Assembly (NCBI GenBank): GCA_018398585.1
Contig: JAGTTD010000016.1
Location: 27,947,212 to 28,011,211, forward strand
Reading direction: 5' to 3'
Origin: Simmondsia chinensis
Lineage: Eukaryota; Streptophyta; Magnoliopsida; Caryophyllales; Simmondsiaceae
Length of the DNA stretch: 64,000 nucleotides
Shown: positions 1 through 10,907 of the stretch, in pieces
Layout: each line of letters begins with the position of its first letter
How positions within the stretch are numbered: the first letter of the stretch is position 1
Notes under the pieces: model-generated
What the model was told of the DNA's origin: nothing
The model's input: the letters and a program-made list of their open reading frames with translations, nothing else
The model's database searches: none
Made by a program: the position numbers and the translations under genes

Positions 1-1179
1 GCCATTTTTGGACTATTTTATTAAATATGTGTAGCTTTTGAATGAAAATATTGTTTCACAAAGCTTGTGAACTAAAAAAATAATACAATAAAACTCAAGG
101 TACTAATGTGTAATTTACCCAAAACAAAATAACAGATAAGATTTACTTGTTTCTGCCACCCATATCTACGTCCACGAAGTTGCAGGGATTTTCACTATTT
201 CTGCAAATTTTACGAATTCTCTTCATGCTCACTTTGTTTTGTCAAACCCTAAACAAGATTTTTATAGCCACATGAGCAACCCTGCTCGTCTCAGACCTAA
301 TGCTTAAACGGGTTTGAGCTTGAAACAAGCCCCCAAAAAATTTATGTCCATGGATATGAACCCATTATAGTATATGAAAAACTAGGCTCCACATAAGCGC
401 ACCTTGAATAATCTACTTTATATTATAATATTAGGTAATATCAGAGTCATTTGCATTTTATATTTTATATGTATCATACATTCATTGCTACCTATTCAAT
501 TATAATTGATAATATGTAATATAAACAAATTGATATTACAACTAATTCTTATAAGTGACCACTTAACAAGTTAGGATCTGAAACAACTGCTTTTATTGCT
601 GGAGTCTTAAACCGCCCTGAATTATGACCCTATTTTGTCAAATTGGGAAGGCTTTTTTGGTTGCAGTTTCAAAATTGTAGGAGAAAAAGGGCTCTGGAAT
701 CACTTCAGCTAAAATTTTTCAAATGGGAATCAGATATGCTGGTAGGGTTTGTAGAGTTTAGGTTTTATTTAGTGGACATCTGTGTTCTTGTAGTTTTTAC
801 GATGCTTTTGAGCCGTTTTTGCTTTGTATAAATTATTGAGTCAAGAAGGAAAAGGATACTTATGTTTGGAAATACAATAGGATTGAAAGGAAGGGAAAGG
901 AAAAGAAAAGAAAGTGGGCAACAAAGAGGGCAGTGACTAAAATCAAATGGATGCCGTAGCTGGCTTATGGTATTTAATCACAGTTGCAATACGATAAGTT
1001 TGTGTTGTGGAGTTCTGAAAGCTGATATCATGAACATTATGTAACAGGTCACAGTGATTATGATTGACTGCACTGTAATGGCTAGGCAAAATTTCGTTAT
1101 TTGAGGGGAAGTACGTTGGATAATGGTTATTATTTGATTCCATGAGCATGCATCTCGGAAAAAAACTTTTTGCACAATT

Positions 1180-1510
1180 ACAAGTAGTGGTGTGAAAGAG
1201 CTGAGAGCTTGCGAGCCAGCTTGTTTCAAGCCCTAGTACAACCCGAGTTTAGTAAATTTCGAGTTTGAAGGCTTGCAAGCCTAGAAGAGCCAACCTTGAT
1301 ATAATTTATTGATAAACTAAAAGTGCCCAGTTAACCGGAGTTCAACCATACTCGAGCCTAAATGAGCATATATCTAGCTAAAATGAGCCTAAATCAAGTG
1401 AGCTGGGTTCGAGCACGACCAAGTTGAAGTTTTTGACAAGTGAAGCCAGAGTAGAGCCAAAAGATGGCAAGCTGAACGTCAAGAGCTTGGGCTTGGCTCT
1501 GAAAGATTCT
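1180..1510. repeat. Interspersed 'gagctcg' repeat, degraded copy
   Basis: This stretch is dense in GAGCTTG, CGAGCC and TCGAG words. The same vocabulary recurs near 7780-8240, 11715-11880, 12260-12600, 12905-13325, 39345-39690, 40408-40700, 61015-61610 and 61965-62420. Several copies start with a variant of GAGGTGTAAACGAACC, which suggests a hAT-like terminal sequence. No ORF. Confidence 0.55.
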
Positions 1511-1744
1511 CGTGTCTCTAGGTGACAAATTCTGAAATTACTGACTCCTACAATTTTAAACCTGAATCCAAGTCTGTGTCTCTCCCTGTATTTTTATTTT
1601 TATTTATTTATTTATTTTTTTTGTTTCTCGCGTCAATAGCCATCTGGATAAGGGAGGGGCACACCCTTTCTTTCCTCCATTGCCTTTTTTGCCTTCGGAG
1701 ATCACCTATTTCAGTCAAAAATTTGTTGACCTATAACACTAAAG

Positions 1745-1965
1745 TATAGTGTTAGCTACAATAAGTAGGAGCATAACATATGGGATATGATAAGATATAA
1801 TCAATAATTTGAGAGTCAAAGTGACAAATTTAACAAAATATAAATTATGGATACTTAATTTAGGTGTAAATATCAATTATTTTCGATTATAATTATTATT
1901 TTCAAATGGGAAAAACACGAATGTGTGCTTTCAATAAAAAGAATACGAATAGGTTCTAAATAAGT
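1745..1965. repeat. Unclassified repeat shared with 8745-8915
   Basis: Shares words such as GATACTTAATTTAGGTG and the following TCAATTATT/TTTCAAATGGGAAAA pattern with 8745-8915, which lies in another QPT intron. A more distant relative may lie near 39000-39130. No termini or coding capacity recognised. Confidence 0.5.
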
Positions 1966-2096
1966 GTTTTAGAAGGATAACTTCAAGAAAACGTGTATTT
2001 TACCGTATTATTGACAATTATACGTGAATGCCCTTTTAAAACAAAACAATACGGATACGTTTCCAGTATGTGTATTATACATGCTTTTTACTCCAG

Positions 2097-5000
2097 GGGA
2101 TGTGACATCAATGGCGACTATACCACCAAATATGGAAGTGGAAGCCCATTTTCTAGCAAAGGAAGATGGGGTGATTGCAGGCATTGCACTTGCGGAGATG
2201 ATATTCCATGAGGTTGATCCCTCCTTAAAGGTATGGGAACACTACCGTTTTGAAGTTTGATCTGTCATCCCGTTTAAACATAGTTATTAAAATCTTGATC
2301 TAGAACTTAGAATTTATGATTCTATGTTTTAAAAATTGTCCATCAAAGTCTAAGTAAAATCTTATGATCTATTAGAATTTGACGAAACTGACGGATATGT
2401 CATTACAATTTTACAATTATGTCAATCTATCCTACCAACACATATATATGAATCAAAAGTGAAAATGCAAAAACGGAACCATATATTGTAAGCGAACTTA
2501 CTTTCCCACCCTGGAGTAAAAGGAAGTTAAAATAAAGCGTTTATAAACTCTCATGAAACTTAAATTAAATTAGTTTAACGTGTAACATTAAATTAGCCAA
2601 TTTAGAACTTGACGAAGGTGTATCGTCTTGAAAGCTCTTATGATCATTTGAGCATGGATGATACATCTATGTTACATGTTATTATATTAATGTATTACCT
2701 TATTTGATTACATTCCTTGTATTTATTATTGTAAGTTAAGGTCTTATACGATAATTTTGTGAACTATGTAACGAACTTGAATACCAAAATCAATCATATT
2801 ATACATTCATTAGAATCTTATGATTCTCGATCCAATCCTGAGATTCCAATTTTGAAACCATGTACATTTTGATATCAGATGGAATGGTCTCGAAGAGATG
2901 GAGATCATATTCACAAAGGAATGCATTTGGGCAAAGTATATGGTAAAGGAGTGGTCAAAAAACCGAAAAGTTCTTTTTTTTTTTTTTTTTTTTTTTAATT
3001 CGAAAGTCTGTGGATATTATCTGAAATTAAAGCATTTCTAAGCAAATACATGCAGGAAGGGCACAAAGCATTGTGGTAGCAGAAAGGGTGGTGTTGAACT
3101 TTATGCAAAGGATGAGTGGAATTGCTACTCTTACCAAGGTGTGTTTTACTCTAACCTTATTTTAATAGGCACTCGCATGAAATTTTTGAGTGATAAGTTG
3201 GTACTTAATATTATCCTCCACAGCCAAGTTTGCGATTCTCTAGTTTATTTGACTAAAAAGGAATGCAAAGATTTTTAAAAACCAATATACACCCGTTATT
3301 TTTCTATTGGAAAATGTGGTATTCGTAGGAACTCTTTGGACAAAGAGCTTTAGAGGCTTTGTTGACAGAGTTTTTGCTAATTTATAGAGGGATTGGAGGC
3401 TTTATGTCATTAGCATGATTTATAGAGGGACTCTTTGTACGTTCTTTTTCTCTTAATAATACTTCTTTTTTCGATCAAAAGAAAAAGTTGGTGCTTATTG
3501 GTAGAGTAGCTTAAAAATTTAAGTTACAACACATCACACAATATCGAAAGTTGAAACTCGAAATGGCTGCTCTGTAATATGTATATAAGCCTGAATATGA
3601 TTAAAAAACTGTGTTGACATGTCAGTCGACGGTTGATCTTTGAGTTTGAGTAAATTAGAGTTTTACTAGCCTAATGTATTGTGAAACTGCTAAACTTTTC
3701 ACTCCTCACATATCGTGGTTAACTATTTACCCTCACCGCCAATACCACATCACCGCTTTACTTCAATCCTCCATTCACACCATGCCTCCACTACCCCGCG
3801 AACAACTTTTTAGCGACATCGTTAGCTTTGTGGCATCCTCAGTTGCGAGTGCATTACAACCGCTTCCACATTTCCTAACCAATTTCTCTTGAATGTTTAA
3901 CGAATTTGAGGTTATACCCCCTGAAGAGAAACAATGTTGATTTAACATTAAAGCGGTCATCATGAGATTTTCATGGAAGCTGTCGATGGAGACCTTGGAA
4001 TCCAATCACAATTCATGGAAGCATGATGTCATGGACATTACCTAATGTCCCGTGGTGATTGCGGAACATAATGACTATCCCGGAATCTTCTAAACTTCAC
4101 CTTATAATGCTCTACTCTGGATAAAGATTTGTTCTCCCATCCCAAGATCAATTGAAGAGAGTTATCTCGTGTGACCAGCATTGGCATTCGTCGAGTCATT
4201 TAATAACTTGATTTTGCTGCAAAGAAAAGCTAGGAGCAAGCCAAAGAGCGATGCTGGTACCATTTCTATGCCATTTGGTGATATTGTGCCAATTCCAATT
4301 TTTAGATGTTTTTATAAATTGGAAAATGGCATTTTCGAAAAGCCATTTCCAATTTTTGCCCTATGGCGAACCGTTTCTCTTCCTCCTCTTCTACCGACCG
4401 CCAGCTGCTGGCTGCCCATAGTCCTCCGTCCACCATCCTTTCTTATGGTCACTCTCTCTTTTTTTCTCTAGTATTGTTTGTTGAAAACTCAAAATTGTTT
4501 GTCAAAACTAAAAAATACCAACAATTTACAGCAAACAGCAAACAGCAAACAGCAAACAGCAAACAAAACCAAATAGACCCTAAGAAATACAATCGCACAA
4601 AAGGATTCTCTTAGGCGGTGAGACACAATCCTTGTATAGTAATCTCAGTGTATAAAGGAAAGGAGTGAACATCAAAATGGTATATATTTTTCAAATATGC
4701 TCAATGCAGTAGATACAGTAAAAAATGTAAGACTTTAAGTTCGATTATTTGGTAGAATTATCACCTGCTAGCTGAATCTGTTAGTAGTTTGTATAGCGTA
4801 GAGTAGTGTAGGGAAAAAGTCCCACATAGGAAAGGAAGAGGAAGAGACAACACTTTATAAGTGTTTGTCTCGGCTATCAGACTAGTGATGGGTTTAAAGG
4901 CTCCTTGTTGCTAGTTGAATTATTGCGTGCGCGCTCTAATGGCGCTTGCAGGGGTTTAGTGGAGTCTACACCGCAATGGATAATAACCTTTTTTTTATTT

Positions 5001-8000
5001 ATTAACTGGATTAATTAATTAATAATTAAATTAATTGATTTAGGATTTGATTAGTAATTAATTCAGTTATGTGCGAGTCGTGGATTTGTCACTGAATTAA
5101 ATCCGCTTATGGTGTTTAAGTCCTTAAATAATTGTTGTTGTGACCAACAATGTTCAGTCAGTTTTTCTCCACTATCTTCTTCAACAATTCTCTCATTCAT
5201 TCTCAGGAGACTTCAGGGTATTTCCCTCCTAATGTTCTCCCTAAAATTCAAAAGGCTTATTGTATCTTATGGGTATATTTGCCTAAACTAAGAACAATCT
5301 TAGTATAGAGCTAGGAAGCACGGATATGGATATGGATACGAGATATGATGCGACACGTAATTTTTCAAAAAACTAGGATATGACACCTTCGGGATACGTT
5401 ACTTCCATGTAATTGATTGAAAAACATGAGTTATAGACCCTTAAAAAAAGAAAAAAAAAATTATAATAGCTTAAGGGAAAATATCTTAACTAAAATAGGA
5501 CAAATTCAAGCATATGCAATCAACCAAAAAAAAAAAAATAACACAGGCTCAAGCCATGCCATCTCTTTCTCTATCCTCTTGACTTAAAATAGGCTTCCTT
5601 CTCTTTTGTCATCATTTTCTCTCTTTCAAATTGTACAAAAATATTAATTTTTTTTATCAAAATAGTTATAAAACATTTGAAAATATTATTTTATTGTTAG
5701 ATTTAATTTAAATATAATTATATTAAAGTTTATGAAATATAATTTAACTATTTAATGTGTATGCTATTATATTATATACATATAATAATATATTGTAATA
5801 TTATGTTTTTAAAGTCAAAACATAAAAAACGTGTCGAAACGTATTGGAAGCGTGTCAGAAATTCAAAATTCAAAAAAATGAAACGGGTACTCCTTTTGAT
5901 GTATGGGCCACTTGTCGGAAACGTATTGAAAATACAAAATTTAAAAAAAACGTATTGGATGCTTTTTTCACGTATTGGACACTTATCGGAAACTATTGGA
6001 AGAGTGTCAATGCCGGATACTTTTCGAACACCGATACTTTGGCCAAAAAAGAGTATCGGTGCTTTCTAGATAGAGAGAGCAAATAATACCTTAAAGAGAG
6101 TTTCAACCGCACCTTAAACCCTAAGAATTTCCAATATCATAATCTGTCAATACCCATCTCTCAATCAAGGTTGTCAAAATCGGGATTCTACATAGAATCG
6201 ATGAGGGGTCAGCAGAATCGGAATTGTAGAATCGAATCGAGAATCGTAAGATTCTACTTTGTGTGTATCTAAATTATTTATAGTGAAAAATTTACTATAA
6301 TAATTATCAAATATAAGATAAAAAATATCAAAAAGTCTAAAACACATTAATTTTACAGTAAATTGGACCCAAAGATAAGAAAAAGAGTATCATCATTCTA
6401 ACATTAACATGGTGGTGGGTGTCCAAATGACAATGGCGGCCGAGAGTGTGGTAGTTGGACGCATGGATAGCCAGAGCGCGGTGGTTGCATTTGATGGTAA
6501 CTGAGTGGGAGGAGGAAGAAGTAGGAGTCGGGACTCAGGAGGAGAGAGACTGAGAGAGTGTTTAGTCTTAGGGTTTTTTGGCATTTGTTTAACTTTGTTT
6601 GATTTTGACTTCTTTTATATATTAAATAAAGCTGGCAGTAAGTATATTACTAACCTTGAACAAAAATATATAACTTATATGATCTAAGTACAAAGTTGAG
6701 AAAGTTAAAACAATTTGAAGTAATTCTGTACAACCTAAAATTTTTGAAAAGTGTGTATGAATAAATCATTTGTAATTTGAAGTAATTAGCATATAAAATA
6801 TTATTTATTTTAAATTTTTGTTAAAATATCTAGCATTTAATATTATATACAAAAATACAAAAAAAAAGCTCTAGAATTAGAAATGTATGTAAAGCTCAAT
6901 GATCTATATAGAATTGGAAATATATGTAAAGCTTTAAAATTTTTGCTAAAATATCTAATATTTAATATTATATGTAAAAAAAAAGCTATAGAACAAAAAT
7001 ATAAAAAAAGGGACCCAAAATGCTTAGTTAAGGAGTCGAACCCGCGTGATACAACTCCCATACTGGGCCACTCACCACTAGGCTATGGCGCACAGGGCTG
7101 CATTACTTCTTCACAATAAAATATCTAAAGTTTTTTTAGCTTACAGCTTGAATCGGTAGAATCGCTTGTAGAATCGCGATTCAACCGATTCTATTGCGAT
7201 TCTACCAATTTTGGACCGATTGTACTTAAATACGATTTTTTAAGCGATTTGAATCGATAGACTAAGATAGAATCGTACGATTCTACAATTTAAATCGTAA
7301 TTTTAACAATCATGCTCTCAATACAATCATATGCCGTACAGTATAGTGTTCGGGGTTGGTGAATGTCCAGTATTTTCTTGCAGGCAATGGCCGATGCTGC
7401 AAGTCCTGCTGTCATTTTGGAAACGAGAAAGACCGCACCAGGATTACGTTTGGTGGATAAGTGGGCGGTATGTCTTTGACATGTTTTTTGCTGATCAAGT
7501 CTTTTCTGGTTTGGTGCGTTAAATTAAATTAGTTATTCACTTTTGTTAGGTTTATGTCTTCACAGGTATTAATTGGTGGAGGAAAAAATCATAGATTGGG
7601 TTTATTTGACATGGTGTTGATTAAAGATAATCACGTATCAATAGCTGGAGGAGTCACAAACGCCTTGAAATCCGTGGACCAATATTTACAGCAAAATAAT
7701 CTTCAGATGGAGGTTGAGGTAGTATTCTAGTCTGTGAGAGTTACTGTAAGTATGCCTCTATGTGTGTGCGTGTGAGTACTGGAAGTAGAAGTGTAAACAA
7801 ACTACCTCAACAGACTACTCTGTGTTCAAAGTGGGTTGTATCTCGTTTGTGTTCCTTGTAGGCGCTTGATATCTTACTGAGCCGAGTTCCAAAGGGGGGA
7901 GGGGTACTTGACTCGTTAATATTTGCTAACAATTTGATAAAGGCTCGTTAATGGCTTGTTAAAAACTTGTAAGGGTTCGTTGAGAACTCGCTAACAGTCG

Positions 8001-10907
8001 GTATTAACTTGAAAATGTTTCAAGAATAGCAATCTCTGCTTAGTTGTAAACTTGATTTGGCTCAATAATGAGTTTGAATCTGCTCAATTAGATTAAAGAG
8101 ACGAGCCAAGCCGGGTATCAAATACACTAAAATCTTATCAAAATGGGCTTGAACAAAGATCCAAAAGCTTGATAAGAACTTGGCGCGCTTATCGATCTCG
8201 AGTTCAAATAAAGGGTCCTCGACTCAAAATAAAGGGATCTCGAGTGCATATGAGGTTTTGGCCTAACGGCTGCAACCTTCTTTAGCTTCCATGTTTTACG
8301 TTCTCTCTCTTCCACAGATTGAAACAAGAACCTTGGAAGAAGTAAAAGAGGTATTAGATTATGCATCACAGAACACATCTTCACTGACGAGGATTATGTT
8401 GGATAACATGGTTATCCCACTGCCTAATGGAGGTGTTGATGTTTCCATGCTTCAAGAGGCTGTGAAGATGATCAGCGGGCGATTCGAAACTGAGGTAATT
8501 GGTGATCTTCAGTTAACAAATAATTATAACTCTCCAAGCTTATAATCCATGTTAGTAAATATGGTACAAGAATTAAACGGGATCTAATACATAAGTGCAT
8601 TGGTCGGTTTTTTTTTTTTTTTTTTTGAACACTAAACAACGCCCGAAGGCTAGGACTGAATTACCATACTATCAAATCTACCTGATTTGGCATTAGTCGG
8701 TTTTGTACATAAAACTTTCTATTACAAATCCGTTGATGTATATAAATAAAGCATATCGTAAGCCAAAATAGTGCTAACAAAAACATAACACCTAGTAAAT
8801 GATGGAGTACAATCAGTAATTTAAGAATTAAATTGACAAATGTTGCAAAATATAGAATATGAATACTTAATTTAGGTGCCAAAGTTAATCATTTATTTTA
8901 AAATGGGAAAATCCGGATCTGCTTTAAGTTATTGTAAGTTTTATTTTTTAGAATTTTAAATTAATAGAATTTTGTTCAGTCAGTATTTGTCATTTTGGTT
9001 TTAGATGACTTGTTTCTATTAGTTTAGGAATTCCTTTTATATTAGGATTATAGCTTGCAGCAACAATAACAACCCAGTGCCTCATAGAGGCTCCCACTAT
9101 GACGAGGTCTGGGGGATAAGATATAACAACCTTACCCTTGCAAGGTGCTACCACGAAGGGAGATTGTTTCGGAACGGCCCCCAACCTTAAAAGAAAAGAA
9201 AAAGAAGAAACAATATAAAAAGGATTCAAAGATTCAAATAAAGCAATACCAATCATGCTAACAACAATAAAACGACAATAATAGACAAGCATGGGTGTGC
9301 TCCTAAAGGAGATCATTAGAGCATTTGAGTAAACTCAGTTATCTATTTCTTAAGTATAGGCTACTTAAAGCTAAATGCAGGGACGATTAGTTAAGCACGG
9401 GGTTGTTCAACCGTCTTTTTAGGCACTTGTATGCCTAGAAAATCGTCTCAATTAGGCACAGGATACTTAATCTTTATCAAATCATGATTTGCATGTGGCT
9501 ACAATTACAACTCCAAGAGTAATAGAAAACACTACATCTTGAAAGTATTCGGATTTGACTTTATTATTCTGTTGTTTTCTTTGCAATTTGCACGTGTATT
9601 TGGACTTCTATGAGACTGAAGTTTCGACCTTGCACATGTAATTTGACTAGGATCAACAGATTCCAGAGCATTCTACTTGCATGCTCAATTATGTTTGTTT
9701 TGTGGCCTAATGTTGGCAGGCATCAGGAAATGTGACTCTTGATACAGTACATGAAATTGGACAAACTGGAGTCACGTTCATATCTAGGTATGTACAAATT
9801 GTACATCTTTGGCCTTTTTTTTTTTTTGATCAACGAAATGGACCAAGGCTGAGTACATCTTTGGTTACGATAAATGAAAATTGGCTTGAGGTGAGCCGTA
9901 GAATCCTATATTTTGTTCTCCATGTTAATTTAGTCCTTCAACATTTAATTATGTCAATTTAGTCCCTCAACAATCTACATTGTGTCAATTTAGTCCTTCG
10001 AGTAAAATTAACAGTAAATTGGTATTTGAATTTTTTATGGTCAGGTCAGGGGTGGTTTCGAGTGGGTTTATATTGGGTGGTGTCTAGTAATCCAATTCCA
10101 CATCACCCCCCACCCCCCAACCCCCCAAAAAAAAAAATGGAAAAAAGTAAAATAACAGTTGAGATTGAACTTCTTAGGGTGGCTAAACGGGTTATATGAA
10201 GTTGCATACAATTGTCTGCCTCTGCTATTTTCCTGTTACACGAAGCGGAAGTGAGAGCAGGAAAGGGAATGCATACAAAGTGCTTATATTACTATATATT
10301 AGATATACAAGAAAAATTAATGAAATGTTATTTGATTAAGGCCTTAAAGCACAAATATTCAAAACAAAGTTAATATTATGTAATAACTAAGGTAACTGAG
10401 TACTCCAATGAATAAGATCAACAAAATTGACCCCAATATATACACACAATTCAGTCATTCTTTAAGTTGAGAGATATAATTAGCCAACCAGTCATCTAAT
10501 ATAATATCTTCTTGTCAATATGATTCCATAATTGTTTGAATTGTAATTCTGTCAACCTTGATACATGTTAGAAAGGCGAATTTGACTCGGAACACAGAAT
10601 CACGTTTTTTACCATAAAACGGTAACATTATAGGAGTTTCCTAAAACTATGCTTACATGGCATCTTGAATCTATATACTTGTTAGCGAGTTTTGTTGGAA
10701 TGCTTAAATATTGCATAATTAATTACCAATTCCATGATTTCTGATGATGCACAATATATTACTGTTTGATAGTATATGATACATAAAGAGTTATGTCTGG
10801 TTGTTTTCAGCGGGGCGCTTACGCATTCTGTGAAAGCGCTGGACATCTCTCTGAAAATCGACACGGAGCTGGCACTCGAAGTTGGGAGGCGCACTAATCG
10901 AGCATGA
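2097..10907 (+). CDS. QPT: Quinolinate phosphoribosyltransferase (nicotinate-nucleotide pyrophosphorylase, carboxylating), 3' eight exons
   Basis: The family converts quinolinate and PRPP to nicotinate mononucleotide, CO2 and pyrophosphate in de novo NAD synthesis; plant enzymes are plastid-targeted. Exons read from frame and GT/AG borders: 2097-2230, 2879-2942, 3056-3138, 7384-7467, 7566-7718, 8318-8494, 9720-9787, 10811-10907 (TGA at 10905). They join in frame to 286 codons, starting inside a Gly codon. Visible motifs: [38 protein letters not shown], the substrate-site [30 protein letters not shown] followed by [19 protein letters not shown] and [16 protein letters not shown]. These match tobacco and Arabidopsis QPT as I remember them. 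The missing part is the N-terminal exon with the transit peptide and the start of the catalytic domain. No candidate for it is visible in 1-2096, so it should lie left of the window. All borders are canonical and no stop interrupts an exon. The 4.2-kb fourth visible intron carries several transposons. Confidence 0.95.
4529..4564. repeat. Heptamer microsatellite (CAGCAAA)5
   Basis: Five consecutive CAGCAAA units inside a QPT intron. Confidence 0.85.
4775..5290 (+). mobile_element. Possible degraded LTR-type sequence
   Basis: AGTCCCACATAGG near 4818 is followed about 34 bases on by TTTATAAGTG, an arrangement common in plant LTR promoters and also resembling a USE plus TATA pair of snRNA genes. 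No snRNA-like transcript follows, and no paired LTR, primer-binding site or internal coding sequence is visible. Lies in a QPT intron. Confidence 0.3.
5312..6068. mobile_element. Non-autonomous hAT-type element
   Basis: The ends are inverted: TAGGAAGCACGGATA at the left and its imperfect complement (cggtgctttcta) at the right. The 8-bp flanks tatagagc and gatagaga agree at 6 of 8 positions, fitting an old hAT target duplication. The interior has recurring GATACG and CGTATTGGA words and no transposase ORF. Inserted in a QPT intron. Confidence 0.6.
6166..7314. mobile_element. Non-autonomous hAT-type element (GATTCTAC-rich)
   Basis: Bounded by a perfect 8-bp repeat CTCTCAAT at 6158-6165 and 7315-7322. 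The ends CAAGGTTGTCAAAAT and (complement) CATGATTGTTAAAAT form imperfect terminal inverted repeats. Both subterminal regions are packed with AGAATCG/CGATTCT words. The middle is AT-rich, lacks a transposase, and contains a tRNA-like segment. Lies in a QPT intron. Confidence 0.8.
7004..7103 (-). mobile_element. tRNA-derived SINE-like segment with A and B boxes
   Basis: On the minus strand TAGCCTAGTGGTGAG (7071-7085) fits a pol III A box and GGTTCGACTCC (7032-7042) is a perfect B box. Spacing is as in a tRNA gene. The acceptor stem does not pair convincingly, so this is not a functional tRNA gene. It ends in a T-rich tract near 7004-7013. It is nested in the hAT-type element at 6166-7314. Confidence 0.6.
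7780..8240. repeat. Interspersed 'gagctcg' repeat in a QPT intron
   Basis: Begins with GAAGTGTAAACAAACTACC, then has many ACTCG, GCTCG and CTTGATAAG words shared with the family described at 1180-1510. No ORF. Confidence 0.55.
8745..8915. repeat. Unclassified repeat shared with 1745-1965
   Basis: Contains GAATACTTAATTTAGGTG and downstream words in the same order as the copy near 1745-1965. Lies in the seventh visible QPT intron. Confidence 0.5.
9059..9186 (-). mobile_element. SINE, tail part (no 5S head)
   Basis: On the minus strand it reads GGTTGGGGGCCG, then the diverged CCGAAACAATCTCCCTTC segment, the CAGACC-type block, GGGAGCC, a GGCACTGGG end and a (TTG)n-like tail, seen as CAACAATAACAACCC on the plus strand. 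It begins where the 5S head of related copies would end. Lies in a QPT intron. Confidence 0.75.
9900..10020. repeat. Half copy of the 'gtcaatttagtcc' foldback repeat
   Basis: Three successive TCAATTTAGTCC-type units separated by about 30 bases. The same left arm occurs in the complete copies near 17365, 32335, 35028 and 60366. The inverted right arm is absent here. Confidence 0.6.

Larger units (their letters stand above)
1..2096 (+). other. Probable intron 1 of the QPT gene (3' part)
   Basis: No coding similarity is visible. The acceptor CAG used by the first visible QPT exon closes this stretch at 2096. It holds a degraded copy of the interspersed 'gagct/cgagc' repeat (about 1180-1510) and a copy of a repeat also present in a later QPT intron (about 1745-1965). 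The rest looks like unremarkable AT-rich sequence. Confidence 0.6.

Noticed and set aside
3760..4010. Possible F-box-like remnant ([17 protein letters not shown])
   Set aside because: Only one short stretch resembles plant F-box proteins. It is soon followed by a stop and no leucine-rich or kelch region is visible. Too weak to annotate.
4815..4862. snRNA promoter (USE plus TATA)
   Set aside because: AGTCCCACATAGG and TTTATAAG are suitably spaced, but no snRNA sequence follows, and plant LTRs often carry the same pair.
7030..7100. Functional tRNA gene
   Set aside because: A and B boxes are good, but the acceptor and anticodon arms do not fold convincingly and the block sits inside a transposon.
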